From positions 1 to 64,000 of the forward strand of contig JBHIEG010000002.1 in NCBI GenBank assembly GCA_046760505.1: a DNA stretch of 64,000 bases, given 5' to 3'. Position 1 is the stretch's first letter. Every line of letters begins with the position of its first letter. The notes beneath the pieces were generated by a model. The model made no database searches. It was not told the origin of the DNA and saw only the letters and a program-made list of their open reading frames with translations. The position numbers were made by a program, and so were the translations under genes. Shown piece after piece: positions 16,258 through 24,900 of this stretch. Source of the DNA: CAYFZR01 sp046760505 [NCBI: Candidatus Hydrothermarchaeota archaeon] (GTDB taxonomy: Archaea; CAYFZR01).

Positions 16258-17286
16258 ATGATAAAGAACTACCTCAAAGAATTAGAGAATTGCAAATTAT
16301 GTGAATGGAGGTGTGGAGTTAACAGACTGGAAGGAGAGCTAGGTGTTTGCAAAATGAGTACACCGAAGGTGGCCTCCTGCCAGCTGCATCCTGCGCCCCC
16401 CCAGAGCTATACGATCTTCTTAACTGGATGTAACTACAGGTGTTTAAACTGTCAGAATCATCACATAGCACATCTTCCAGACCAGCTATATTTTCCCTCA
16501 GGGTTTATTAAACCCGAAATTCTCGCAAAAGACTCTATAGAAATGATAAACTCTATTCCCGGTAGAAGCATCGGAGCAGACAGAATTTTCTTCTCGGGAG
16601 GAGAACCAACAATCCATCTACCATATGTGGAAGAGATCGTAAACTCTGCGAGAAGGATAGATCCAAAAATCAAGGTTAACTTCGATACAAACGGATTTTT
16701 GACAAAAAAATCCCTTAATAGAGTTATTGAACTTACCACAAGCGTAACTTTTGATATTAAGGCATACAGCGACGAGGTTCATAGAGCCTTGACAGGCGCT
16801 CCGGTTAAGCCTGTCCTAAGAAATGCAAAAGTAATAGGCAAAAAAGCCAAGGAAAAACTTTGGGAGTACCGTATACTCGTAATACCAGAAATTGTAGATT
16901 TGGAAGAAGTAATATCTATCTGCGAGTTTATTGCATCAATTGATCCCACGCTACCAGTTTCTTTCCTGGCTTTTAGACCAAATTTCGCGCTCGATAAACA
17001 CTATGGTGCTCCCAGCACCTTAATGGAAAGAATAATGGAAGAAGCAGAAAGTATAGGACTCGAGAATTTCCATTGGTCTGGAAGAGCTGACATAAAGGGA
17101 TACGATACCTCCACTATATTGAGTGGAAAAGAAAATCTAAGGAGCAAATATAACTCTGATTCGGCATTAACAGCAGGCGCCTTTGCCCTATCTTTAGGAT
17201 GTAAAACTCATCCAAGAAATTGTAAAATATGTGGTTCAAAGCATACCTGCCCAATCAAGAGGTACCAACCACTAAGACATGTTTAA
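16258..17286 (+). CDS. Radical SAM protein, PflA-like
   Basis: A 342-residue radical SAM enzyme with the cluster motif GCNYRCLNCQN (Cys 58, 62 and 65 from the ATG at 16258) and the SAM-binding GGEP strand (FFSGGEPTIHLP). Extra cysteines flank it: CKLCEWRC and GVC near the N-terminus, and LGCKTHPRNCKICGSKHTC at the C-terminus, which could hold auxiliary iron-sulfur clusters. It resembles pyruvate-formate-lyase-activating-enzyme-like proteins of archaea, whose substrates are unknown. The longer TTG start at 16237 was rejected because the ATG at 16258 precedes the first conserved residues closely. The next gene is another radical SAM protein 42 bases on. Confidence 0.85.
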   Translation: MIKNYLKELENCKLCEWRCGVNRLEGELGVCKMSTPKVASCQLHPAPPQSYTIFLTGCNYRCLNCQNHHIAHLPDQLYFPSGFIKPEILAKDSIEMINSIPGRSIGADRIFFSGGEPTIHLPYVEEIVNSARRIDPKIKVNFDTNGFLTKKSLNRVIELTTSVTFDIKAYSDEVHRALTGAPVKPVLRNAKVIGKKAKEKLWEYRILVIPEIVDLEEVISICEFIASIDPTLPVSFLAFRPNFALDKHYGAPSTLMERIMEEAESIGLENFHWSGRADIKGYDTSTILSGKENLRSKYNSDSALTAGAFALSLGCKTHPRNCKICGSKHTCPIKRYQPLRHV

Positions 17287-17328
17287 AACTCGCAACATTT
17301 TTACTTCGAGAACATTAAGTGAACATCG

Positions 17329-18180
17329 ATGTATTACATAAAATCATTCGACCCTTGGAAAAGTAATTTATGTACCTGTCCCGAGAAGTATTCATTTAAC
17401 CCTTATACAGGATGTGACCATAAATGCATTTACTGTTATTCAACCTCATACATTCCGAACTTCTATAATTTAAGATTAAAAAAAGATTTAATCAAGAAAG
17501 TAAGGGCAGATATCAAAAAGATTCCCAGAGATTCTTTGATATCCATTTCAAACACATCTGACCCCTATCCTAAAATTGAAGCTCAGCTGGGATTGACGAG
17601 GAAATCTCTGGAGATATTCAAGGAAATGGGCTTCAGGGTTCTCATAATAACAAAGGGGACCATTGTAACGAGAGATGCTGACCTTCTTGGCGATATGAAA
17701 GCCGCGGTTACCATTACCATCACTACTCTCACTCAAGAAACCTGCAAAAAACTAGAACCCAGTGCACCTTTACCAGAAGATAGGATAAATGCGTTAAAAA
17801 TTCTATCTGATGCAAATGTTCCTTTAGGAATAAGATTAGATCCTGTTTTTCCCTTTATAAATGAAAAAGAAATAGGCGAAATCGTTTATAGGGTCTCAGA
17901 TTACGCTGATCATATTGTATCCAGTACTTTTAAGCCCAGATATGATAGTTTAAAGAGATTCAATAATGCATTTCCGGATTTCGCAAGAATCCAAGATTTA
18001 TTTTTAAAGAAAGGAAGAGTTTACTACTTGGCAAAAGATATCAGAAGAGAACTAATGTTAAAGGTAAGGGATGCCTGCAATGATTATGGTCTGACCTTTG
18101 CTTCTTGTAGAGAAGGTTTCAACGATCTCAATACGGCTAAAACCTGCGATGGTAGCCATTTGATTGATAGCGTTGATTAA
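17329..18180 (+). CDS. Radical SAM protein, SplB-like (COG1533)
   Basis: A 283-residue radical SAM enzyme with NPYTGCDHKCIYCYS (Cys 29, 33, 36), where the tyrosine after the third cysteine and the spacing match the spore-photoproduct-lyase-like COG1533 family. SISNTSDPYPKIE and the FRVLIITKGTIVTRDADLL strand also fit. The archaeal members have no established substrate. The start ATG is 42 bases after the preceding radical SAM gene, on the same strand, so the pair is probably co-expressed. Confidence 0.85.
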   Translation: MYYIKSFDPWKSNLCTCPEKYSFNPYTGCDHKCIYCYSTSYIPNFYNLRLKKDLIKKVRADIKKIPRDSLISISNTSDPYPKIEAQLGLTRKSLEIFKEMGFRVLIITKGTIVTRDADLLGDMKAAVTITITTLTQETCKKLEPSAPLPEDRINALKILSDANVPLGIRLDPVFPFINEKEIGEIVYRVSDYADHIVSSTFKPRYDSLKRFNNAFPDFARIQDLFLKKGRVYYLAKDIRRELMLKVRDACNDYGLTFASCREGFNDLNTAKTCDGSHLIDSVD

Positions 18181-18237
18181 TCTAATTTTCCTCCCTAAGT
18201 ACTTGGGATAACTTAAGAAGTCATCCAATTAAAGTGG

Positions 18238-18311
18238 TGCCGCGGACCGGATTTGAACCGGTGACATTCGGATCTTCAGTCCGACACTCTCCCTGACTGA
18301 GTTACCGCGGC
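18238..18311 (-). tRNA. tRNA-Phe (anticodon GAA)
   Basis: A minus-strand cloverleaf with acceptor GCCGCGG/CCGCGGC, anticodon stem TCGGA/TCCGA and loop CTGAAGA giving GAA, and T arm ACCGG TTCAAAT CCGGT. CCA is encoded at 18235-18237. No intron interrupts the anticodon loop. Confidence 0.95.
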
Positions 18312-18327
18312 TCCTTTCTTAAGAATA

Positions 18328-18401
18328 TGGGCCCGGGGCGATTCGAACGCCCGATCTCCGCCGTGTCAGGGCGACGTCATAACCAACTAGACCACGGGCC
18401 C
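18328..18401 (-). tRNA. tRNA-Val (anticodon GAC)
   Basis: A minus-strand cloverleaf with acceptor GGGCCCG/CGGGCCC, anticodon loop CTGACAC giving GAC, and T loop TTCGAAT. It lies 16 nt from tRNA-Phe on the same strand, so the two may be processed from one transcript. A second tRNA-Val (TAC) with an identical acceptor stem is at 26393. Confidence 0.95.
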
Positions 18402-18426
18402 TAGCCAATTTTATTCTATGGTACAA

Positions 18427-19035
18427 TTATTTAAAGTTTTTAGGGTCTTCAATGAAAGATATCTTATCACCGGAAATTTCCTCATTTATCTTCTCTTCTC
18501 TGTACCAGTCTCTTGTGATTAAACCGCCGATTAAAAAACCAGTTAAGATTCCAACTAAATGTGAAAGGAATCCTGTAGCGCTTGATAGTATGAAAAAAAG
18601 GAATCCAAACATTAATGCGGTATAAACTCCTCCAGAATACTGATTCCTTAAGGCAATCAAGCAGGCGCCTGTTAAACCGAATATTGCTCCGGACGCTCCA
18701 GCAGAGACAGAATTGGGCGAATAAAGAAAAGCAGGGAAGATGGATAATAATCCACAGGAAAAATAAATAAATAGAAAGCATTTCTTCCCGTATATTTTTT
18801 CTCCCTTAACCCCAAAGAATGCCAGAAACACCATATTGAATCCTAAATGGGATAAGTGAAAATGTGCAAACATAGAGGTTAAGACTTGCCAGTATGATCC
18901 ATTCAAAAACATGTTTTTTGAGAATCCGAATATGTGCATCCAGTAGTCATTTATCCGCAATAAATCATGGCTTAGATAAGCCAAAATCATATAAAATCCG
19001 GTGTTGATTGCGATCAAAATAGCAGTGAGCCTCAT
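18427..19035 (-). CDS. Rhomboid-family intramembrane serine protease
   Basis: A six-TM, 202-residue membrane protease. The catalytic serine is in SAGASGAIFGLTGA and the catalytic His in FLSHLVGILTGFLIGG. The Ser-His dyad, the HFHLSHLGFNMVFL helix with its conserved His and Asn, and the GxxxG in the last helix all match active rhomboids. I prefer the ATG at 19035 because GTGA lies nine bases before it; a TTG at 19062 would add nine residues. Substrates are unknown. A tail of about 25 charged residues ends the protein, and tRNA-Val follows. Confidence 0.9.
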   Translation of the reverse strand: MRLTAILIAINTGFYMILAYLSHDLLRINDYWMHIFGFSKNMFLNGSYWQVLTSMFAHFHLSHLGFNMVFLAFFGVKGEKIYGKKCFLFIYFSCGLLSIFPAFLYSPNSVSAGASGAIFGLTGACLIALRNQYSGGVYTALMFGFLFFILSSATGFLSHLVGILTGFLIGGLITRDWYREEKINEEISGDKISFIEDPKNFK

Positions 19036-19167
19036 GTGATCAAACTCACATGACTCTAGCAATTATGATTAAAAAAAACTTTCGCTTTTAAAGTTAAAAC
19101 TTTAAAATTGGAGAAAGGCCTGAGATAATTAATAAAATAATCTAAAATAGATGAGAGAATCGGCTGA

Positions 19168-20274
19168 CTATACAAATATGTAGTCCAGTCCGATTTCGTC
19201 CTTTAAGGGTTTTTTCTGGTAAAATGTTCCTGGTCCGAGTATTTGTGAGGAATGAACTCCTGTTATTATCACCACAACTCTTACACTACCTTCCATCTCT
19301 TTGGATATCCTTGCTCCCCAGATTACCTGTGCATGAGGATCCAGTTGATCTGTTATTAACTCTCCAATTCTATTAGCCTCTCCCAATGTGAGATCTGGTC
19401 CTCCAGTTATGTGAATCAATGCTCCAGTTGCCCCTCTGTAGTCTATATCTAAGAGCGGACTGTGTAAAGCTTTTTCAACAACATCTTCTACTCTCTGCTG
19501 GGAGTTTGATTCGCCTATTCCCATCATTGCAACGCCGCCATTTACCATGACTGCCTTTACATCCGCATAGTCCAGATTAATTAGGCTTGGTATTGTAATC
19601 GTTTCGGCGATTCCTTTCACACTCTGGGCTATAATTTCATCTGCAACGCTAAATGCCTGTTCGATGGGTAGATGAGGTACGAACTGAACCAATCTGTTGT
19701 TATCTAAAACGATAACTGTGTCGCATGCTTCCCTTAACCTTTCTAATCCTTCCATAGCCTTGCTTATCCTTGCCTTTTCCATGTAAAAAGGTGTTGTTAC
19801 TATGGCTATTACGACCGCTCCCTGCTCTTTCGCATTTTCGGCGATTATTGGAGCGGATCCGGTTCCTGTGCCTCCACCCATTCCAGCAGTGATGAAAACC
19901 AGATCTGCACCATCAAAAAGTTTTTGGAAAACTTGTTTTGCTTGTTCCGCTGCTTTTCTCCCTATTTCAGGATAGCCACCAGCGCCAAGTCCTTTTGTCA
20001 AATTTTTTCCGATTAATATTTTCTTCGCTGACCTCACTATGTCTAGGTGCTGTTTGTCTGTGTTCACAGCTACCGTCTCTGCTCCGAGTATGCCTATGTT
20101 GTGAAGACGATTCACTGTGTTATTACCTCCGCCTCCGGTGCCAACTACCAGTATTCTGGCGTTTCCAAATTCCTCGCCTCTCTTTCTATTCAAGCTAAAT
20201 CTACTAAAATGGTCTCTTCTTATTTGTTCTTCCCTTTCAGCATTGATAAGAGCACTTTTTATTATCGAGTCCAT
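19168..20274 (-). CDS. ftsZ: Cell-division GTPase FtsZ
   Basis: A 368-residue tubulin-like GTPase that forms the division ring. Visible are [14 protein letters not shown] (T1), the tubulin signature GGGTGTGS at about 133-140, [11 protein letters not shown], the T7 loop [11 protein letters not shown], and the C-terminal peptide IGLDYIFV, which resembles the SepF-binding tail of archaeal FtsZ. An N-terminal extension of about 38 residues precedes the fold. The ATG at 20274 is eight bases after GGAGG; the TTG at 20277 is less likely. It lies 14 bases behind a CdrS-like gene, so the two form one operon. Confidence 0.96.
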   Translation of the reverse strand: MDSIIKSALINAEREEQIRRDHFSRFSLNRKRGEEFGNARILVVGTGGGGNNTVNRLHNIGILGAETVAVNTDKQHLDIVRSAKKILIGKNLTKGLGAGGYPEIGRKAAEQAKQVFQKLFDGADLVFITAGMGGGTGTGSAPIIAENAKEQGAVVIAIVTTPFYMEKARISKAMEGLERLREACDTVIVLDNNRLVQFVPHLPIEQAFSVADEIIAQSVKGIAETITIPSLINLDYADVKAVMVNGGVAMMGIGESNSQQRVEDVVEKALHSPLLDIDYRGATGALIHITGGPDLTLGEANRIGELITDQLDPHAQVIWGARISKEMEGSVRVVVIITGVHSSQILGPGTFYQKKPLKDEIGLDYIFV

Positions 20275-20288
20275 CAAATCTTCCTCCG

Positions 20289-20447
20289 CTAAAATGCAGC
20301 CTCCTGTGCCGTAATATTATATTTCGTTAAAAGTTCTCTTATTGCGGCACGGACGACCTCGCTTTTTGAAGGATATTCACCTGCCAGCACCAATACATCT
20401 ATTCTGTCGATCTGCTGCTTTGGCAATCGGATTGTTACTCTTTCCAT
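20289..20447 (-). CDS. cdrS: Ribbon-helix-helix protein, CdrS-like
   Basis: A 52-residue ribbon-helix-helix DNA-binding protein: MERVTIRLPKQQIDRIDVLV strand and helix, then the GEYPSKSEVVRAAIRELLTKY turn and helix 2, ending AQEAAF. In haloarchaea a small RHH protein, CdrS, is encoded next to ftsZ2 and controls cell division; the same arrangement is seen here, so orthology is likely but inferred. The ATG at 20447 has GGGGGTGA 9-16 bases upstream. The operon promoter carries repeated GTTATTCAC sites (minus strand) that would suit autoregulation. Confidence 0.85.
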   Translation of the reverse strand: MERVTIRLPKQQIDRIDVLVLAGEYPSKSEVVRAAIRELLTKYNITAQEAAF

Positions 20448-20467
20448 CAATTTTATTCACCCCCTCC

Positions 20468-20516
20468 GCGAATAAGTTAATATGTGAATAACTTTGTGAA
20501 TAACAAAATATATAAA
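20468..20516 (-). promoter_or_regulatory. cdrS-ftsZ promoter with repeated GTGAATAAC boxes
   Basis: On the plus strand GTGAATAAC occurs at 20484-20492 and 20496-20504 (12-bp period), with a weaker GCGAATAAG at 20468-20476 and an inverted TTATTCAC at 20453-20460. On the minus strand the TATA box CTTTATATATTTTG covers 20503-20516, so the repeats sit between TATA and start codon, where a bound repressor would block transcription. Confidence 0.5.
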
Positions 20517-20723
20517 GTTTTCCCTGTAATTCTAAATTTGGTTTAGGGATCAAACAATCAAGTTAAAGAAATATGTGATAATAATAGTTTTTAATTAAAT
20601 TTAACGTCGGACAGGGGTTGAATATCGGTCTGCGATGAATATATATACCTGTAAATAGTTAATAAATGAATAATAACTGAATGTAGTCCGAATGATGACC
20701 TGTGAACAAAGAAGGTGTGTACA

Positions 20724-21173
20724 GTGAAAAAGAAGGTGATAATTGAAATTGAGGAATCCCCCGGAGAAAAAGAAACGATAACAATCCAAGGAGATAATCT
20801 CTGGGGTAAGTTGCTAAAATATAAGCACTTATTAGTAGATACGCCAGAACAATTAGACTTTTCTGATGATTTAAAATCTGAAGGTTATGATTTAACAAGT
20901 ATAGATAAACCGTACTGGCTTCCCAGCGAAAAAAAACTTAAAAACATGAGTAGAAAAGAAAAACTCTTCTTATTACTGAGAGAAATGCATCCAAACGAAT
21001 GGGTCAAATCTCAACAACTCAAGCGGGAGTATATTAACATATTCGAAGAGGACCTCCCGCTGAGCTCGGTGTCCACATATCTAGCAAGGCTACACAAAGA
21101 TGGATTCGTTGAAAGGAGAGGTTCAAGAGCCCAAAGAGAGTATCGATTGGTCAGTGAAGCTATTTCGCCATAA
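20724..21173 (+). CDS. Winged-helix DNA-binding protein
   Basis: A 149-residue protein. Residues about 75-145 form a winged helix: KEKLFLLLREMHPNEWVKSQQLKREY, then LPLSSVSTYLARLHKDGFVERRGSRAQREYRL, where SSVSTYLARL is the recognition helix and the last part the wing. The N-terminal 70 residues are acidic beta/alpha (IIEIEESPGEKETITIQG) of unknown type. I chose the GTG at 20724, seven bases after GGTG, over the GTG at 20715. It is divergent from cdrS-ftsZ and may regulate that promoter or the SRP RNA that follows. Confidence 0.72.
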   Translation: MKKKVIIEIEESPGEKETITIQGDNLWGKLLKYKHLLVDTPEQLDFSDDLKSEGYDLTSIDKPYWLPSEKKLKNMSRKEKLFLLLREMHPNEWVKSQQLKREYINIFEEDLPLSSVSTYLARLHKDGFVERRGSRAQREYRLVSEAISP

Positions 21174-21218
21174 AAAAAGCTCTCTTCATTTCAAGTGTCC
21201 CTGTTCACGCATGAATAA

Positions 21219-21241
21219 CTGATAATATCAGATAATATCTG
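21219..21241. promoter_or_regulatory. Two overlapping 13-bp palindromes upstream of the SRP RNA
   Basis: CTGATAATATCAG (21219-21231) and CAGATAATATCTG (21229-21241) are each perfect odd-length palindromes sharing CAG, with centres exactly 10 bp (one helical turn) apart. They lie about 20 bp upstream of the SRP RNA TATA box (about 21260-21267). The arrangement suits two dimers bound side by side on the same DNA face. Confidence 0.5.
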
Positions 21242-21291
21242 TAAACAACAAACCCAAATGTATTTATGTCCTCAGTTGATAAATTAATTAT

Positions 21292-21604
21292 GCGGGCTAG
21301 ACTGGGGGGCTGGCGGTCCCCTGTAACCTCAAATCCCGCCATACGGAGGAGTCGAAGCCTTGGGGGCAGTAGACGTAACTGCTTTAAGGCCTAACTGTCT
21401 TGCAATGAGTCTCTGCCCTATGGGGTTCGCAGGTGCCCGGAACAGTCTCCGGAGGGAGATTTATTCCGGCTTTGCCTCTGAACAGGCTAGGCCCGGAAGG
21501 GAGCAGTCATAAGGAGGTACTGTGACGCTCGTAGGTAACCAGAGATGAGTCAAGCAGTTAGGGACCTTGGAGCAGTGAAACTACTCACCTCAAGGCGCGC
21601 CCGC
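21292..21604 (+). ncRNA. Signal recognition particle (7S) RNA
   Basis: A 313-nt structured RNA with terminal helix GCGGGC/GCCCGC (21292-21297 and 21599-21604), the helix 8 region with GCCCGGAAGGGAGCAGT, which matches the SRP54-binding loop, and the Alu-like 5' part with paired G/C-rich arms. Length and domain order fit archaeal SRP RNA with helix 1. It is far more G/C-rich than its surroundings. A TATA box lies about 27 nt upstream. The 3' end is two bases from tRNA-Ser, implying one primary transcript. It scaffolds SRP19 and SRP54 for membrane targeting. Confidence 0.95.
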
Positions 21605-21606
21605 TT

Positions 21607-21690
21607 GTCGGGGTAGCCAAGTCTGGTAAGGCGCTGGCCTGCTAAGCCAGTGGTCGTAAGACCTCCCGGGTTCAAATCCCGGCCCCGGCG
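21607..21690 (+). tRNA. tRNA-Ser (anticodon GCT)
   Basis: A class II cloverleaf of 84 nt: acceptor GTCGGGG/CCCCGGC with one T-G pair, anticodon stem CTGGC/GCCAG with loop CTGCTAA giving GCT, a long variable arm (GGTCGTAAGACC) and T loop TTCAAAT. CCA is encoded at 21691-21693. It begins two bases after the SRP RNA and has no promoter of its own, so it must be cut from a joint transcript. Confidence 0.95.
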
Positions 21691-21910
21691 CCAATTTAAT
21701 CACTCTTTATCTCATAACCGCCGGTGCTGATTTATTTCATCGTATTCTCACTTAACTCAGCAAGAAGTGTTGGAGTATGAGAATTTGCCTATAAATATTT
21801 ATGTAATTAGAAATTAGAAAGAATAATTTTTTAAAAGAATTGCTATAACATTGAATTTATAAAATTTAAGGATTTTTTCATAAGTTAAAATGAATTTGAA
21901 GTTAAAGCAA

Positions 21911-21921
21911 ACTATTTATAA
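21911..21921 (+). promoter_or_regulatory. TATA box for a leaderless alpha-2-macroglobulin mRNA
   Basis: ACTATTTATAA is a good archaeal TATA box. Its centre is about 25 nt before the ATG at 21942, so transcription would start at or next to that codon. This favours 21942 over the ATG at 21936. The 218-nt spacer from tRNA-Ser also holds an inverted repeat, ATTCTCA...TGAGAAT, near 21745-21785. Confidence 0.45.
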
Positions 21922-21941
21922 TCCAAAAACAGGCTATGATC

Positions 21942-24900
21942 ATGAAAAGCGTAATTATTAAGTTAACCGTTGGATTCATAATAATTACTATTCTCTCAGG
22001 AGTTATCGCCTACAACTTAGATGATCTGTACCTCATCAATAAAGGAAATGCAATCATTTATTTTCCTGATAATTTGTTTAGCGGTACTCAAACGTCTCTA
22101 CTGATACAAACAACCGATGTGGAAGGATTTCCAAAGGAGAACGAGCATGTCAGTGTCTTGTTAATTACCAAAAATAAAACGTATCACCTCTTTGAGGGTA
22201 ACACAGATGAGAGCGGATCTGCTCAGGCAATTATAAACGTTCCTGATTTTACTGGAGAGGCGACTTTGTTAATTCATGCAGCAGGAACAGAGATTGAAAG
22301 GAGAATCGAGGTCAAAGAGACTTATAGAATACTCATCTCAACCGACAAGCCAATATATCAGCCCGGTCAGATAGTTCATATAAGAATTCTAAGTTTTCAA
22401 GGCATTGAGCCAAAGGCTTCTAATAAAGAAGTTAAATTGGAGATAAACGATCCTAATGGTAATATCATTTACAGAAAGGTGCTAATCCCAAACGAATATG
22501 GTATAGCGAGCGTTGATTTTTCCCTCTCAGAACAACTTCCGCTTGGAAACTACAAGATTGAGGCAGAAGTTGGAGGAAAAAAGGTAGAAAAAACAGTCAT
22601 TGTGAAAAAATATGTCCTTCCTAAGTTTAGCATAAATTTTGAAGGTTTAAAATCTTGGTATCTAGTAAACGAGAGGATAAAAGGGAAAATAATCTGCAAT
22701 TACTTCTTTGGAAAAGAAGTAGAGGGGAATGTAAACATAAGCGTCAAAGCATACTACGGCATTTGGAAAGAAGTAAGTCGGGCATCTGGTAGATTGGAGG
22801 ATGGAGAATTTGATTTTAATTTTGATCCAGTTGGTTACGTTATAGGGATACCCTTTGAGAAAGGTAGCGGATTAATAAGATTAGATGTTGGAGTGACGGA
22901 TGAAGGAGGTCACAAAGAGAAAAAATCTATTTCCTTGCCTATATCTGGTAAACCAATTCTTCTAACGCTCATCACAGATAAAAATGTCTTGAATACCAGA
23001 TCTATCTATTACATAATCGCAAAATATCCTGACGGCTCTCCGGTAAGGGATGCTGACGTTAAGATATCGATCGGTAATGATGAGAACTACTTTACTAGAA
23101 CAGACGATAGAGGTATAGCCAAATTTGAATTTATATTTCATGGAGAAGATTCCATAAACATAAGTGCAGTTAAGGATAATTATTCTATCAGGGAAACTTT
23201 TTCTCTGCATTCTTCTGATGGTTTGAAGATAATTCCTGAAAAAACAACCTACAACATAGGAGAAAGAGCCAAATTCGATGTTATCTACAAAGGCGACTCG
23301 CTTACAGACTGGGTATTCTACGATATAGCATCTAAGGGTTTCATCGTTACAACTGGCAAACTCAAACTTGAGGATGGAAGAGGCAATTTCTCCGTTACTG
23401 TTTCCCCTGACATGATTCCCCTAGCAAAGGTAAGAGTATACAAAACCCAACAAGACCTAAAAGTTGTAAAGGATACCGCAGTAATTGGAATAACTTCTCC
23501 GAACAAATTGGAGGTGGAAATAACCAAAGATAAAGATCAGTACTTACCGCATGAACCCATTACCCTGCACTTCAAAATCAAAGACAAAGATAAGCCTGTT
23601 GTATCGGCTTTAGGAATTTCTATAGTTGATAAATCTGTTTTTGAAATAAGTGAACGGTTCTATGGAATAGAAAAATTGTACTTTGCTTTGGAAGAGGATT
23701 TCATAAAACCCCAGTACGAAATTCACGAGTATGTATTTTCGAACTCACGTATACTCACTCCTGCTAGAAATGTTCCAAAAGAAGTTCAAATAGGCGATTT
23801 TGGATCTGAAACCAGTATAATAAAGACTTGGCAGAGGGACATTGAACGCGCGAGTATTTTAAGAGAATATGCGATTAAGAAATTTTGGCAGGGTCTTGCC
23901 TTCTCTTCGATATTTTTATTCTTAGTCTCTTTTGCTATCGCCGATTACAGAGTGCTTAAAAAATACGGAAAGACTCCTGCTCTCGTGATCTTTTTGGTAT
24001 TTGTTGTTCTTCTATCCATTGCTACCTCAATTTCAACTTATTTGTTAATGCCGATATCTTGTCCACCACCTGTAGTGGTAGAAAAAGGAATGGTAATGGA
24101 TATGCAAAGAGCTCCTGGAATTGCTATTCGGAGTGAGATGGTTAAAACTTCAATGGAAAGGGCAATGAAGAAAGAAGAAAAAAGTATTGGAGAAGAAGAA
24201 TATGCAAGACAATTTTTCCCTGAGACGTGGTACTGGGAACCCGTATTGATCACCGACGAAAAAGGAGAAGCCAGCATATCTTTGATAACCCCGGATTCCA
24301 TAACTTCTTGGGAAGTCTCCTTAATTGCATCCACAAAGGATGCGAGGTTTGGAACAGGCAATCAAGAGATAACCGTTTTCAAGGAGTTCTTTATTGAGCC
24401 AGATATACCCTCCTCCGCAATAAGAGGGGAAAAATTCCCGCTGGGAGTAATGATATACAACTACGATAAAAAAGATCATGAAATTAATGTAAAAATAATG
24501 AAATCAGATTGGTTTGAACTCCTATCCAATCCTGAAAAAATTATTAACGTGAAATCTAAGAGCGTATCCAGAGTTGAATTTAATATTATACCCAGATCGG
24601 TGGGAAAACATAATTTAACTATTTACGCATTTTCTGATGCTAAAAAAGATGCCATAATTAAAGAAATGAGAATAGAACCTGATGGAAAAGCTCTTACAGA
24701 TATAAAAAATGGTGAGTTAAAAAACGAGCAAACTGTAATGAAGAATTTAATTCTACTACCAAATAGAGTTCCTGAGAGTGAGGATGCATTTGTAAAGATT
24801 CAAGGAGGAATGGAATCAGTTATATTGGATGGAGCTGAAGGTTTCATGCACTTTGTATCTGGGTGTGGTGAGCAATCCTTATCAAGACTCTCCGTCGATA

